A stretch of 64,000 nucleotides of DNA from a gamma proteobacterium endosymbiont of Lamellibrachia anaximandri. Its GTDB lineage: Bacteria > Pseudomonadota > Gammaproteobacteria > Chromatiales > Chromatiaceae. The stretch is from NCBI GenBank assembly GCA_016756835.1, contig JAESPE010000002.1, positions 20,001-84,000 on the forward strand, given 5' to 3'. Within the stretch, counting starts at the first letter, position 1, and each line of letters opens with the position of its first letter. Below, in pieces: positions 1 through 10,915 of the stretch. The notes under the pieces were generated by a model, which worked only from the letters and a program-made list of their open reading frames with translations, did no database searches and had not been told where the DNA came from. A program made the translations under genes and the position numbers.

Positions 1-666
1 GTCCAATCCCTCGAGAATCGGCATCGTCACGATCGATTGCGGCTCCTGCCCATACTGCTTTTGCAGCTCCCTGCCCACCAACAGATTAAATTTCTGATCG
101 GTGCCGCCCAACTCGACATCTGATTTCAATGCCACAGAGTCGTAACCCTGAACCAAAGGGTAGAGAAATTCATGGATGGCAATCGGCTGTCCAGAGGTAT
201 AGCGCTTGTTGAAATCATCCCGCTCCAACATTCTGGCCACCGTATGCTTGCCCGCCAACTGGATCATCTCAGCCGCACTCATCTCCCCCATCCAGGAGGA
301 GTTGAAGACGATCGTGGTTTTCTCAGGGTCGAGAATCTTGAATATCTGGTGTTCGTAGCTCTGTGCATTCTCCATAACCTGCTCCCGGGAGAGCGCGGGA
401 CGCGTCGCACTTTTACCCGTTGGATCACCGATCATGGCGGTGAAGTCCCCGATCAGAAACAGCACCTCATGCCCCAACTCCTGAAACTGGCGCAGTTTAT
501 TGACCAGCACTGTATGCCCGACATGCAGATCTGGCGCAGTGGGATCGAATCCCGCCTTGACGCGTAGCGGCTTGCCTTTTGCGAGTTTTTTGACCAACTC
601 ATCCTGCGGCAAAATCTCATCAGTGCCCCGCCGAATGATCTCCAGCGCCGAATTAACGTCTGTCAT
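1..666 (-). CDS. tyrS: Tyrosyl-tRNA synthetase, C-terminus cut by window edge
   Basis: Minus-strand translation from ATG at 666 reads [76 protein letters not shown], the class I TyrRS N-terminus. Confidence 0.93.
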   Translation of the reverse strand, partial: MTDVNSALEIIRRGTDEILPQDELVKKLAKGKPLRVKAGFDPTAPDLHVGHTVLVNKLRQFQELGHEVLFLIGDFTAMIGDPTGKSATRPALSREQVMENAQSYEHQIFKILDPEKTTIVFNSSWMGEMSAAEMIQLAGKHTVARMLERDDFNKRYTSGQPIAIHEFLYPLVQGYDSVALKSDVELGGTDQKFNLLVGRELQKQYGQEPQSIVTMPILEGLD

Positions 667-827
667 CAATCTTTCCCCAAAAGTCATCAATGGGCGCACA
701 CTCTACTAAAAGCTCCCGAAGAAATTAACTATTGCCTGTCGGGAACCACAAGAGCGCTTGCTTATCTATACTTATGTTTAGTATTTTTGTGGGATTCCCT
801 ACCGGCAGCAGTTGAGCCCAAAACCCG

Positions 828-2300
828 ATGCAAGACTTTAAATCTTATTCACTGGATAGAAAACCCTCACGCCTCCGTCAATTTTTGCGCGGCGGGCTGG
901 TCATTCTATTAATTCTGGCTATTGCGGCCGCAGGTGTACTGTATCTGGATAACAGAAAAGAGAGTCCGGCCACTGCACCGATCCAACTTCCGGCCAAAGC
1001 TGAACCCTCCCAGGAAAACGGACGGATAATCGTGCCGCTGGCGCTGCCGGGGCAGCCACGCGAAGAGAGCCGCGCTGAACCTCAGATCAGCCCCCCTCCC
1101 CTCGCAATGACGCCTGCTCCATCAACCATCGATCCTCCCGTAAAACCGGGGAGCGTGCCATCAGAGCCAGACCTGGAGTCCCAGGCGACTGCATCCAAGT
1201 CCCAATGGATCTCCCGGAAGATTCGTAGCGGGGACTCCATCTCCAGCATCTTCAAAGAGAATGGGCTGAGCGCGAATCTACTACACCGCATCGTTAATTC
1301 CAGTGAGATGGCGAAAGAGCTGACCCGTATAAAACCCGGCGAGACACTGCGTCTGCAACTGGACGACAGCGGCAGTTTGCTTGCCTTGGCGCTTGACCAC
1401 AATAGGGTGCAGAGCCTGCATATCAAATCCGATGGCGATTCCTTTCTCGCCAATGAAGAAAACAAACCCATCGAACACCGCACCGCGCATACGAGTGCAA
1501 CCATCACCAACTCCCTCTATCTCAGCGCCCAGGACGCAGGACTTGCTGACGCCCTGATCATGGAGTTGGCCAACATCTTCGGCTGGGATATCGACTTCGC
1601 CCTGGAGATCCGCAGCGGCGACCGCTTCAGCGTCATCTACCAGGAGGATTACCTTGAAGGCGACAAGCTGAAAGACGGCCCCATTCTGGCAGCCGAATTC
1701 ATCAATCAGGGACGCAGCTACCGTGCACTGAGATATACGGATGAGACTGGCCACAGTGACTACTTCACCCCTGAAGGACGCAGCATGCGCAAGGCCTTTC
1801 TGCGTGCTCCGGTCGATTTTCGACGCATATCCTCCCGCTTCACCGGCGAACGCTGGCACCCCGTGTTAGGTAAGAAACGGCCGCACCGCGGGGTCGACTA
1901 TGCAGCAAAGACCGGCACGCCGATTAAGGCAGCCGGGGATGGCAAGATCATCCACAGAGGTAAGAAGGGGGGTTATGGCCGTACAGTTATCGTGCAGCAC
2001 GGCCAACGCTACACAACCCTCTACGCCCACCTCTCCCGCTACAATAAGAAGGCAAAAAAAGGCAGCAAGGTTCGCCAGGGGCAGACTATTGGTTACGTCG
2101 GCAAGAGCGGTCTTGCCACCGGCCCCCATCTCCATTATGAGTTCCGGGTCAACGGTGTGCACCGCAATCCCCTGACCGTCAAACTTCCCGCCGCTCAGCC
2201 CATCGCAAAAAAATACAAAGTGGATTTTCAACTGAAGACCCAGCCACTGGTTTCCCAACTCGACACCCTGAACCGCACACTGCTCGCCAATGCCCGCTAA
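828..2300 (+). CDS. M23 family murein DD-endopeptidase, MepM-like (OapA/LysM-like region plus peptidase_M23)
   Basis: N-terminal TM; HRGVDYAAKTGTPIKAAGDGKI...GPHLHYEFRVNG LytM/M23 motifs. Confidence 0.92.
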   Translation: MQDFKSYSLDRKPSRLRQFLRGGLVILLILAIAAAGVLYLDNRKESPATAPIQLPAKAEPSQENGRIIVPLALPGQPREESRAEPQISPPPLAMTPAPSTIDPPVKPGSVPSEPDLESQATASKSQWISRKIRSGDSISSIFKENGLSANLLHRIVNSSEMAKELTRIKPGETLRLQLDDSGSLLALALDHNRVQSLHIKSDGDSFLANEENKPIEHRTAHTSATITNSLYLSAQDAGLADALIMELANIFGWDIDFALEIRSGDRFSVIYQEDYLEGDKLKDGPILAAEFINQGRSYRALRYTDETGHSDYFTPEGRSMRKAFLRAPVDFRRISSRFTGERWHPVLGKKRPHRGVDYAAKTGTPIKAAGDGKIIHRGKKGGYGRTVIVQHGQRYTTLYAHLSRYNKKAKKGSKVRQGQTIGYVGKSGLATGPHLHYEFRVNGVHRNPLTVKLPAAQPIAKKYKVDFQLKTQPLVSQLDTLNRTLLANAR

Positions 2301-3426
2301 GCAGGCCAACTATTATATAGGCCTCATGTCCGGCACCAGCATGGATGGGATCGACGCTGCCCTGGTTGAGTTGACGCCTGACAGCGACCCCAGACTGATT
2401 GGCCACCACAGCCACCCCTATCCCCCGGAGCTCCGTCGGAATCTATCAGCCCTCTGCCAACCCGGCGATAACGAGATCGACCGCCTCGGGGAGTTGGATA
2501 TCCGGGTCGGCGAGGCCTTTGCCGAGGCAACATTGCAGTTAATCAAGGAGCATGCCTGCCGCCGGGAGCAGATCAGAGCCGTCGGCAGCCATGGACAGAC
2601 GCTGCGACACCGCCCCGGGGTCCAGCACCCCTTTTCACTGCAGATCGGCGATGCCAACACCATCGCCCAGCGCACAGGCATCACTACAGTAGCCGACTTC
2701 CGGCGCCGTGACATCTCGGCTGGAGGACAAGGCGCTCCACTCGTGCCCGCCTTTCATCAGGCGATATTCCAGAGCGGGGAGAAGAACCGGGTCATCCTCA
2801 ATATCGGTGGTATTGCCAACATCACCTGGTTACCCAGTAATAGTGCCGAACCGGTCACTGGATTCGACACAGGACCCGGCAACGCTCTGCTGGATCACTG
2901 GATTGCCAGACACAGGCAAGTCGATTTCGACCGTGATGGCGCTTGGGGTGAAACGGGCAAACTTATCCCGTCATTGCTGAACAAAATGATGGCAGACACC
3001 TATTTTTCCCGATCTGCGCCCAAAAGCACCGGCACCGAATATTTCAATCTCGACTGGATGGATTCGATGCTCGGGGATGATGCTGAGTCAGCCAACTGTG
3101 ACGTGCAAGCCTCGCTGACAGAACTCACTGCTCTCAGCATAACGCGAGCCATTGGCCAACACTACCCGGCGGCGGAGCAACTGTTCGTTTGTGGCGGCGG
3201 GGTACATAACGACTATCTGATGGCCCGACTCGCTGCTAACCTGCCTTCGGTCGAGGTTTTCAGCACAGCAAAACTCTCCGTCGACCCGGACTGGATCGAG
3301 GCAATGGCATTTGCCTGGCTGGCGCATAGAACGCTGGAGGGACTGCCGGGAAACCTGCCTTCAGTTACCGGCGCAAGGGAATCTGTGGTGTTGGGGGGGA
3401 TCTATCCTGCCGGGCTTTCCAAATAG
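2290..3426 (+). CDS. anmK: Anhydro-N-acetylmuramic acid kinase
   Basis: YYIGLMSGTSMDGIDAALVE, GSHGQTLRHRP, TGFDTGPGNALLD motifs; overlaps the M23 gene end. Confidence 0.95.
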   Translation: MPAKQANYYIGLMSGTSMDGIDAALVELTPDSDPRLIGHHSHPYPPELRRNLSALCQPGDNEIDRLGELDIRVGEAFAEATLQLIKEHACRREQIRAVGSHGQTLRHRPGVQHPFSLQIGDANTIAQRTGITTVADFRRRDISAGGQGAPLVPAFHQAIFQSGEKNRVILNIGGIANITWLPSNSAEPVTGFDTGPGNALLDHWIARHRQVDFDRDGAWGETGKLIPSLLNKMMADTYFSRSAPKSTGTEYFNLDWMDSMLGDDAESANCDVQASLTELTALSITRAIGQHYPAAEQLFVCGGGVHNDYLMARLAANLPSVEVFSTAKLSVDPDWIEAMAFAWLAHRTLEGLPGNLPSVTGARESVVLGGIYPAGLSK

Positions 3427-3460
3427 CGGAAAGCAGAACCGGCAGGCGGACTATCCTAAT

Positions 3461-3796
3461 TCAGCGGCGTTTGCCGCCACGTCCTCTTCTCGGCCGGTCA
3501 GGGCCGACACGAATCATGCTGCCGTTGAATTCACTGCCATCGAGCGCTGCCATTGCGGCACGGGCTTCATGCCCTTCCATGTCGATAGTGGCAAAGCCCT
3601 TACAATCACCAGAGAAGAGATCCTTTACCAGTTTAAGAGAACGGACCACGCCGTACTCTGAAAAGAGTGCTGTCAAGCTCTCTTCTGTGGTCGACCTGGG
3701 AAGACTGCGGACTGAAAGGGTAATCAATGTTTTTGACCTTCTGTAATGTGTCGACGAATAAGCCCGCGCACCCTGCGCCTGTCTTTCAAAATGCAT
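3461..3796 (-). CDS. RNA-binding protein with RRM domain
   Basis: LITLSVRSLPRSTTEESLTALFSEYG...CKGFATIDMEG RNP motifs; Arg/Gly-rich C-terminus. Confidence 0.85.
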   Translation of the reverse strand: MHFERQAQGARAYSSTHYRRSKTLITLSVRSLPRSTTEESLTALFSEYGVVRSLKLVKDLFSGDCKGFATIDMEGHEARAAMAALDGSEFNGSMIRVGPDRPRRGRGGKRR

Positions 3797-4003
3797 CTGT
3801 GAGAAAACAGCAAATGTAGGGCGTTTCAGGTGGGACCAAGATCACGCGAACGAGTGAAGATATATCACCCCAGACTGAAATGCAAACCAGGACATTGGAA
3901 CAATAACCTGCTCACTGGCAATAAAATTCAGAACACAGTTTGTTACTTTTTCCGCCCAAAAGGGCGCAAAAACGCCACTTCATCCTTGGCTATCTACCTC
4001 AAA

Positions 4004-4402
4004 TCAAACAGAAAAGGACGATCCACAACCGCAGGTAGTACTGGCATTCGGGTTGCGGATGACGAACTGGGAACCTTGCAAACCCTCTGTATAATCGATC
4101 TCAGCACCACCCAGGTACTGCATACTCATGGGGTCGACCAACAATGTCACGCCATCGGTTACGACCTTGGTGTCACCATCATTCTCGTTCTCATCGAAAG
4201 AGAACCCATACTGAAAACCGGAACAGCCGCCGCCCTGAATATAGACTCGCAGCATCAGATCAGGCTTTCCCTCCTCCTCAATCAGTGCGGCAACCTTGGT
4301 TGCCGCAGACTGTGTAAATACAAGGGGGGACTCTGTGGTAGCTTCTGCCGTACTCATGATAAAAAACCTGTTTGGTGGGTCAAAAAGAATCAGACCATGC
4401 AC
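4004..4402 (-). CDS. erpA: Iron-sulfur cluster insertion protein ErpA (A-type carrier); start probably at an internal ATG ([10 protein letters not shown])
   Basis: [15 protein letters not shown] and C-terminal [10 protein letters not shown]. Confidence 0.9.
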   Translation of the reverse strand: MHGLILFDPPNRFFIMSTAEATTESPLVFTQSAATKVAALIEEEGKPDLMLRVYIQGGGCSGFQYGFSFDENENDGDTKVVTDGVTLLVDPMSMQYLGGAEIDYTEGLQGSQFVIRNPNASTTCGCGSSFSV

Positions 4403-4465
4403 AATATAAGCAAAAGTATGCTTTTACCCAGAGTTTTAGTCAAGTATTCCCGGCACGACGAGGAA

Positions 4466-4909
4466 TCAGCCGGTCTGCTCTGATTCAACCCCGACATCAA
4501 CACCATTGTCTCCATCAAAACCCAATTTACGCTGCTCCATATCCTGCGCATGCACGAGCTGCCCATTGACCTCGGCACCCATCGCCATCTCCAGCAGGTC
4601 GTAACAGACCGTTCCCGTGACCCGGGATTTAGGCGCCAACTCCACCCGGTGGCCTGCATAGACATCTCCGATCACATTACCGTTCAGCATGACATTGGCG
4701 ACCCGCACATCCCCTTCGATGGAGCCATCTTCACTCAGGGTCAAGGTTGCCCTGTCATCTCCTTCTGCGGAGGAGACATTACCCTTGATCACGCCGTCCA
4801 CATGCAGCCCACCGGAAAATAGAATATCTCCCCGAATCTGGGTCTCCTTGCCGATAACTGTTGTAATCTTCGGCGCGCGGAATCGCTTCTTTCTCATGCC
4901 AAACCTCAT
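4466..4909 (-). CDS. Bactofilin (polymer-forming cytoskeletal protein)
   Basis: TVIGKETQIRGDILFSGGLHVDGVIKGNV...GDVYAGHRVELAPKSRVTG beta-helix pattern. Confidence 0.9.
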   Translation of the reverse strand: MRFGMRKKRFRAPKITTVIGKETQIRGDILFSGGLHVDGVIKGNVSSAEGDDRATLTLSEDGSIEGDVRVANVMLNGNVIGDVYAGHRVELAPKSRVTGTVCYDLLEMAMGAEVNGQLVHAQDMEQRKLGFDGDNGVDVGVESEQTG

Positions 4910-4924
4910 CTGCTTTGTATCCTG

Positions 4925-5647
4925 TCAGGCCTGCGGTGACCATTCGTAAGTTTCAGTCACCGGCGCCAGTTTCTTGTTGCTCGGCTTGACTTCAATAGTC
5001 AAGCTGGCGGGTTTAAAGTCGTCCGGAAGTTTCAATTTACCTTCCACATTCTGAAAATAGCGAAAACGCATCTTGATGCTCGGTGTCTTGTCTTCCGTCA
5101 GCTCTTCGAGGCCAAAAGCCTTTGCTTTCCCGTCCGGCTGCAGGCCTTCAACACGAATATGAATCCGCCCCTTGGCCACCGGGCCACTTTTCAACACCTG
5201 ACTGACAGAAAACTTAACCAGGAACTGCCCGCTTTCAAGGCCGGGTTCCAGTTTGTAATTCTGGATCCTCAAACCCTCTTTTTTGCTATCCGTTGAGACG
5301 ATGCCCCGCAGAAAGACCAGTTCCTCTTCCATCTTCAGACGCTCGTCCTGAAATTGCTTGATCTGCTCCCTGACCGCGTGCATCGCCTCACGATCCACCT
5401 TTGCAACCTGCTCCGCCATGGCCAGCTTGCGGCGCAGTTCACCCCTTTCGACTTTCAACTCATTCAAGGAATCATTCAGACCGGCGCGATCAATGGCCTG
5501 GATACCTTTCGGCCGCGCCTGCCCCTGCTGAAATCCCAACCAGGCCGCCGCCAATACCAGCAGCAGAACAAAGAACAGGCGCAACCATCGTCCACGCCCG
5601 CCAGGAACGACGATCTTGGGGACCTGGTATCGTTTAAGTGAAATCAT
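4925..5647 (-). CDS. Membrane-anchored coiled-coil protein (DUF6776-like)
   Basis: Single N-terminal TM and coiled coil; placed between bactofilin and argC. Confidence 0.65.
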   Translation of the reverse strand: MISLKRYQVPKIVVPGGRGRWLRLFFVLLLVLAAAWLGFQQGQARPKGIQAIDRAGLNDSLNELKVERGELRRKLAMAEQVAKVDREAMHAVREQIKQFQDERLKMEEELVFLRGIVSTDSKKEGLRIQNYKLEPGLESGQFLVKFSVSQVLKSGPVAKGRIHIRVEGLQPDGKAKAFGLEELTEDKTPSIKMRFRYFQNVEGKLKLPDDFKPASLTIEVKPSNKKLAPVTETYEWSPQA

Positions 5648-5661
5648 TCAGCACTCTGTTC

Positions 5662-6693
5662 TCAAGGCAATAGAGCCACTTGGTTCAGCGCAGTATTCTC
5701 GGCCAGTCCGAACATCAGATTCATATTCTGCACCGCCTGGCCGGCAGCACCCTTCACCAGATTATCGATGACCGAGGTCACTACCACCACATCGCCATCC
5801 AACGGCTGGTGCACCGCGAGCCGACAGTGGTTGATACCGCGCACACTACGGGTCTCCGGGTGTGAACCTGCAGGCATGACATCCACGAACGGTTCATCAC
5901 GATAGCGATTTTCAAACAGCGCCTGCAGATCCCTATCCGTCGATTTCAGCCGGGCATAGAGTGTCGCCTCGATACCCCTGATCATTGGCACCAGATGGGG
6001 CACGAAAGTCAGTCCGACATCCCGCTCGGCTGCCCGGGCAAGTGTTTGACGAATCTCCGGCTGGTGACGATGCCCTGGAATGGCATACGCCTTGAAGCTC
6101 TCACCTGTCTCACCCATCAGGGCAGGCACACTCGCTTTACGGCCTGCGCCACTGACACCGGACTTGGTATCCGCAACCAGAAAATCCAGGTCGATCAATC
6201 CCTGCTCGACCAAAGGCAGGAAACCCAATGCCACCGCAGTAGGATAGCAGCCGGGATTCGCCACCAGGCGTGCCTGCTTCACAGCTTCGCGATTGATCTC
6301 CGGCAGACCATACACAGCTTCAGGCAGACGCTCGGGGCAGGCGTGATCCATGCCGTACCAGTGCTCCCATACCGACTGATCGGTGATCCGGAAGTCCGCG
6401 GCCAGATCGATCACTTTGACATCCGCATCCAGCAGTTCCGGCACCTGACGCATGGCAATACCGTTGGGCGTGGCGAAAAAGACCAGATCACAACCCTGCA
6501 GGGTAGCAGGGTCCGGCTCAACAAAGACAAGGTCTACATGTTCGCGCAGACTGGGAAACATATCCGCCACCGCACGCCCCGCCTCGGAACGGGAGGTAAT
6601 AGTCACCAGATCGCACTCTGGATGTTTCGCCAACAGACGCAGCAGTTCCACGCCCGTATAGCCGGTACCACCGACGATTCCCACTCTGATCAT
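5662..6693 (-). CDS. argC: N-acetyl-gamma-glutamyl-phosphate reductase
   Basis: [26 protein letters not shown]...[14 protein letters not shown]...[11 protein letters not shown]. Confidence 0.96.
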   Translation of the reverse strand: MIRVGIVGGTGYTGVELLRLLAKHPECDLVTITSRSEAGRAVADMFPSLREHVDLVFVEPDPATLQGCDLVFFATPNGIAMRQVPELLDADVKVIDLAADFRITDQSVWEHWYGMDHACPERLPEAVYGLPEINREAVKQARLVANPGCYPTAVALGFLPLVEQGLIDLDFLVADTKSGVSGAGRKASVPALMGETGESFKAYAIPGHRHQPEIRQTLARAAERDVGLTFVPHLVPMIRGIEATLYARLKSTDRDLQALFENRYRDEPFVDVMPAGSHPETRSVRGINHCRLAVHQPLDGDVVVVTSVIDNLVKGAAGQAVQNMNLMFGLAENTALNQVALLP

Positions 6694-6880
6694 CGCTCTC
6701 GAATCCTTAACACTTCATTTTCAAAACGAACGATCAATAATACGGACAGAATCTGGAAAGCGGAAGTGAAACGTCCCGTGAAAGACGGAAAACGCCAAAA
6801 AGGTAAAAATCACACAAACGGACTGGAAACTGTCAGCAATGACCCTAATATATAGTGGAAGCAAGCATCAAGGATAAGTT

Positions 6881-7567
6881 ATGGATACTGTCGAAACACT
6901 GGCCCTGACGCTCGGGGCAGGCTGGGCCGCCGGCCTCAATCTCTATGCCGCAGTCTTCATGCTGGGTTACATGGGCGCCACCGGGAATGTCGATCTGCCA
7001 CCGGGGTTGGAGATACTCTCCGACCCGATGGTGATGATGGCTGCGGGCATCATGTACTGCATCGAATTCTTTGCCGACAAGACCCCCGGTGTCGATACGG
7101 GCTGGGACGCTATCCATACATTCATCCGAATTCCGGCAGGCGCGATACTGGCTGCCGGCGCAGTCAGTGGCCTGGGGGTCAGCGAGACCGCCGAGTTTGC
7201 TGCATTTCTGGTCGGGGGCACTATGGCTGCCGGCAGTCATCTCACCAAAACGGGTTCCCGCATCCTGATCAACACATCGCCGGAACCCGTAACAAACTGG
7301 ACCGCATCCGTGGCTGAGGATGTTGCAGTCATCGGCGGACTATGGGCAGCGCTGCACTACCCTATCGCCTTTCTTATTTTGTTGGGAGTCTTCCTGCTGC
7401 TGGTTATCTGGCTGCTGCCGAAGATCTGGCGTGCACTGAAACGTCTGTTTCACCGCATTAGAACGTTTTTCAGTGGCAGAAAAAATTCATCGCCGCCAGC
7501 TGGCCGCAGCCGCAAAGACATCCTGAAGTCGCTCTATCACGACGCCGGGGGGAAACCGAAAGAGTAG
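6881..7567 (+). CDS. DUF4126 domain-containing membrane protein
   Basis: ALTLGAGWAAGLNLYAAVFMLG...PGVDTGWDAIHTFIRIPAGAILAAGA pattern. Confidence 0.8.
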   Translation: MDTVETLALTLGAGWAAGLNLYAAVFMLGYMGATGNVDLPPGLEILSDPMVMMAAGIMYCIEFFADKTPGVDTGWDAIHTFIRIPAGAILAAGAVSGLGVSETAEFAAFLVGGTMAAGSHLTKTGSRILINTSPEPVTNWTASVAEDVAVIGGLWAALHYPIAFLILLGVFLLLVIWLLPKIWRALKRLFHRIRTFFSGRKNSSPPAGRSRKDILKSLYHDAGGKPKE

Positions 7568-7568
7568 C

Positions 7569-8777
7569 TCAAGCGGGAAAAAGCCTGCCAAACTCCGCTG
7601 CAGACCGTACCAGGCTATCTTCGATGGAGACGCCACTGAACCAGTTGCCGGTCAGCGCCAGCGGCTGGTTCAGCAGTATCCGGTCGATCGATGTGACGCG
7701 CTCCCCATGCCCCAGCCTGAGTGCAGGCAGGCGATTGGTTTTGGAAATTGTTGCCAACAGGTCCTGCTCAGCAAGCCCAAGCACGGCCCGGATACGCTCA
7801 AGCTGCCCAGCCTCGTCGAGCCGTCCGGGGCGAAAGTGGAAGGTAAATCCGCGATAACGGGTATCTGGAACTGGATCGCGGGATAACGCCGAATAGAAAT
7901 CATCATCCTGACCAATGATGCCCGATACCGGCTCCAACGACAGCTTCTCAGCCTCGCAAAATACGGAGACGCTTTCGATATCCATCATGCCGACCTGGGA
8001 CAACAACGCAGCAAGCTCAGTATTTACCGATTGAAGCAGGGTTGCCGCGATATCCGGTGCCACAGCCAGAGCCAGACGCTGCGCCTCTATCTCGCTGCCA
8101 TCGCTCAATTTAAGCAGATAACCACTTTCGAGCCGATCCAAACCCACAACCGATATTCCCGTGCGGATCTCAAGACCGGACTGAGCGGCGATAACGTCAA
8201 CAAACTGCTGAATGCCTCCGGCGACGGTATAGCTGCGCAGGATCTCCTTGCGTCGTGGCTTTTTGCGAAACAGCGCATCGGCGGGAAACTCCGCCGAGGG
8301 CTGACAGGTAACCGCATCCAGGGCCGGGCCAATCACCTTCTGGAAATTTTGCTCGCCAATGATTCCGCCAAAATACTCCTTAATCGTGTGGCCCGCCTTT
8401 TTCGACCTGAACAACCGGGGCAGCACACCCAACAACTCGGTCAGTTTCAGCTGCGAGGGGATACTTTTCAGACCAGAGGGCGTCAGCAGACGATAGGGGA
8501 GTTTCTCTTTTTTAAGCAGTGACTCAAGCTGGCCGGTATCTTCCAGCATCTGCAGCAGGTTTCCGTAGCTGTTATAGCAGGTGTGGGCGCCGAGTTCCGT
8601 CCAGAATTCTCCTTCCGGCGTATCAAAGCAGTGACTGTGCAGACAGCCGCCGACCTGTTCCGATGCTTCCAGCACAAGAGGCTGAATGCCCCGCTTGAGG
8701 GACATATGCGCAAAACCAAGCCCGCTGATACCCGCACCAACCACAGCAAGTTCAACCACTTTTTGCTTCATCTCCAA
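7569..8777 (-). CDS. FAD-dependent protoporphyrinogen oxidase-like / NAD(P)-binding amine oxidoreductase
   Basis: VVGAGISGLGFAHMSLKRGIQPLVLEASEQVGGCLHS Rossmann fold; C-terminal LTGNWFSGVSIEDSL. Confidence 0.85.
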   Translation of the reverse strand: MEMKQKVVELAVVGAGISGLGFAHMSLKRGIQPLVLEASEQVGGCLHSHCFDTPEGEFWTELGAHTCYNSYGNLLQMLEDTGQLESLLKKEKLPYRLLTPSGLKSIPSQLKLTELLGVLPRLFRSKKAGHTIKEYFGGIIGEQNFQKVIGPALDAVTCQPSAEFPADALFRKKPRRKEILRSYTVAGGIQQFVDVIAAQSGLEIRTGISVVGLDRLESGYLLKLSDGSEIEAQRLALAVAPDIAATLLQSVNTELAALLSQVGMMDIESVSVFCEAEKLSLEPVSGIIGQDDDFYSALSRDPVPDTRYRGFTFHFRPGRLDEAGQLERIRAVLGLAEQDLLATISKTNRLPALRLGHGERVTSIDRILLNQPLALTGNWFSGVSIEDSLVRSAAEFGRLFPA

Positions 8778-8839
8778 TCCACCTTAGCACCTTGGCAATA
8801 GTTTCCGGCCCACAGCGACTCACCCTGGCAGGCACAAAA

Positions 8840-8869
8840 AACCGCGGAGTGGCAACACCATCCGCGGTT
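8840..8869 (-). terminator. Rho-independent terminator downstream of the IscA-like gene
   Basis: AACCGCGGA ... TCCGCGGTT hairpin, followed on the minus strand by a T-run. Confidence 0.75.
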
Positions 8870-8895
8870 ATTTGGATTCTCGAAAAGGGGTCGAA

Positions 8896-9270
8896 TCAGC
8901 CGCAGCCACCACCCTGGGAGGAACCACAGGAACCACAACCCCCACCACCGTCAACCGGCTGGAGATTATTGAATACGAAGCTGGCATTGCCGTCGCCACG
9001 ATCCACGAAGTCGATCTCTACACCGCGCAGATACTGCATGGTGCCGTCATCGACAATCACTTTAAAACCTTCACAGGCGAGTATACCGTCATTGGCATTG
9101 ATCGCGTCGCTGAAAGTCATGCCGAAGCTAACGCCACTGCAACCACCTGGGGTTGCATACACCCGTACGCCTTCAATGTTGTCTTCAACCTGCTGAAACA
9201 GCTCAACCATTTTAGTCTGGGCCATCTCGGTCAGGGTCAGGTCACTCTCGGTCAGTGCAGTACCACTCAT
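8896..9270 (-). CDS. IscA/HesB-like A-type iron-sulfur carrier with Gly/Cys-rich C-terminal tail
   Basis: GGCSGVSFGMTF...FVFNNLQPVDGGGGCGSCGSSQGGGCG. Confidence 0.85.
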   Translation of the reverse strand: MSGTALTESDLTLTEMAQTKMVELFQQVEDNIEGVRVYATPGGCSGVSFGMTFSDAINANDGILACEGFKVIVDDGTMQYLRGVEIDFVDRGDGNASFVFNNLQPVDGGGGCGSCGSSQGGGCG

Positions 9271-9424
9271 CCCGATTTCTCCAATAAATCATCTGATAAA
9301 GGCTACGTATGTTAGCAAAAGATTATACAAAGAACCACTAAACCCAGCTTTTTAGAAGGTTTTACGGAATAGATTTCCCCCGCCACTGAATCCCCAGTTG
9401 GCTGGAGTCAGCTAGGAAAACGGA

Positions 9425-9943
9425 TTATAGATTGAGCTGATTGCGGGCCTTGAGCTCGTAGAGATGCCGTTCAGCATCCACCAAGTGCTGCCCCCAATGC
9501 AGATGGTAACCTTTTCGCCACCCTTCGATGGCCTGATCCGGCTCCCCCTCCATCACCTTCAGGCCATGCTTGAGTTCACAGTAGATGTCGGTCAGGTCAT
9601 CTGCGAGGCTGCCACTCATGCTTTGGCCATCCTCCGCCACATCAAACTCCATCCAATAGCCATCGCGCTCACCCAGCAGCTGACGCAGATAGGAGTAGAG
9701 CTCAAAACGGGCATCCAGATCGGCAAAAACATAGTGTCCATCGTCTTCATCCGGCTGCTCTATCGATGAAACCGCAGCGTGCAGACGGGGCAGGAGACTC
9801 GCGACCTCCTGCAGCCATTTCTCATCGCCATCCTGCAGACGATCGACCAGCTCGCAAAAATTGCGGGCTACGTCTGTAATATTTTGCTGATGTGGACTCA
9901 TGAATCTTCTCCGATTGCTGTGACCTGATGCTCCGGGTCCCAC
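9425..9943 (-). CDS. DUF5063 domain-containing protein
   Basis: MSPHQQNITDVARNFCELVDRL...IYCELKHGLKVMEGEPDQAIEGWRKGYHLHWGQHLVDAERHLYEL pattern; likely start is the internal MSPHQQ. Confidence 0.65.
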   Translation of the reverse strand: MGPGASGHSNRRRFMSPHQQNITDVARNFCELVDRLQDGDEKWLQEVASLLPRLHAAVSSIEQPDEDDGHYVFADLDARFELYSYLRQLLGERDGYWMEFDVAEDGQSMSGSLADDLTDIYCELKHGLKVMEGEPDQAIEGWRKGYHLHWGQHLVDAERHLYELKARNQLNL

Positions 9944-10105
9944 TACCTACACCCGGTCTCAACGCTTCGTCGGCGGGATACCGTAACAGATAGTTTAGCA
10001 GGCAAACCGACCAATCCTAGTAAAAACCCTGCACTGGTCTGCTTGCAATGACAATTCCAGGGTAATCCATTACCGAAAAGGAAAAAAAACGTACAATCGC
10101 CCTAT

Positions 10106-10915
10106 ATGAAACCCTCATCCCGCAAACTACCGATCGTACTCGCCATTGGTGGACACGATCCCGGTGGTGGCGCCGGCATACAGGCCGATATCGAGGCAGT
10201 CGGCGCGAATGGTTGCCACTGCTCCACTGCAATCACCTGCCTGACACTGCAGGACAGCTGCGACGTGCAGGCAGTGATGCCACTTCCCGCCAAGCAGGTC
10301 ATCGCCCAGGCAGAGACCGTTCTGAAAGACTGCCAGGTCTCAGTCATCAAGATCGGCCTGCTGGGAGAATCAGTCATCGCCCGTGCTATAGCCGGGCTGC
10401 TGCGGGAGCATGAAAACATCCCAGTGGTTCTCGATCCTGTGCTGGCGGCTGGCGGCGGCACCCCGCTGGCCACGGAGAGCCTGTTGTCGACCATCCGGCA
10501 ACAGCTGCTGCCGCTGTGTACCTTGATCACCCCGAACAGCCCTGAGGCTCGTCGTCTGGCACCCCATGAGGAGACACTTGAACAGTGCGCCCGCACTCTG
10601 CTCAAATCCGGCACTGGACATGTTCTGATCACCGGCACCCATGAGCAGAGTGACCGCGTAACCAACCGCCTCTACGACAAGACGGGGCTGCTCGATCAAG
10701 CCGATTGGCAGCGCCTGCCCGGCGAGTACCACGGCTCCGGCTGCACCCTGGCTGCCGCCATCGCAGCCAATATGGCAAGTGGAAAAGATCTAATCGAAGC
10801 GGTCAATAGTGCCCAGCAATACACCTGGAAGACGCTACTGAATGGCTTTCGCAGCGGTCGTTGCCAATCCCTGCCGGACAGGCTGCAGCGCAACAGCAGC
10901 CAACCCGAAACATGA
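10106..10915 (+). CDS. thiD: Hydroxymethylpyrimidine/phosphomethylpyrimidine kinase
   Basis: PIVLAIGGHDPGGGAGIQADIEAVGANGCHC; followed by thiE with ATGA overlap. Confidence 0.93.
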   Translation: MKPSSRKLPIVLAIGGHDPGGGAGIQADIEAVGANGCHCSTAITCLTLQDSCDVQAVMPLPAKQVIAQAETVLKDCQVSVIKIGLLGESVIARAIAGLLREHENIPVVLDPVLAAGGGTPLATESLLSTIRQQLLPLCTLITPNSPEARRLAPHEETLEQCARTLLKSGTGHVLITGTHEQSDRVTNRLYDKTGLLDQADWQRLPGEYHGSGCTLAAAIAANMASGKDLIEAVNSAQQYTWKTLLNGFRSGRCQSLPDRLQRNSSQPET

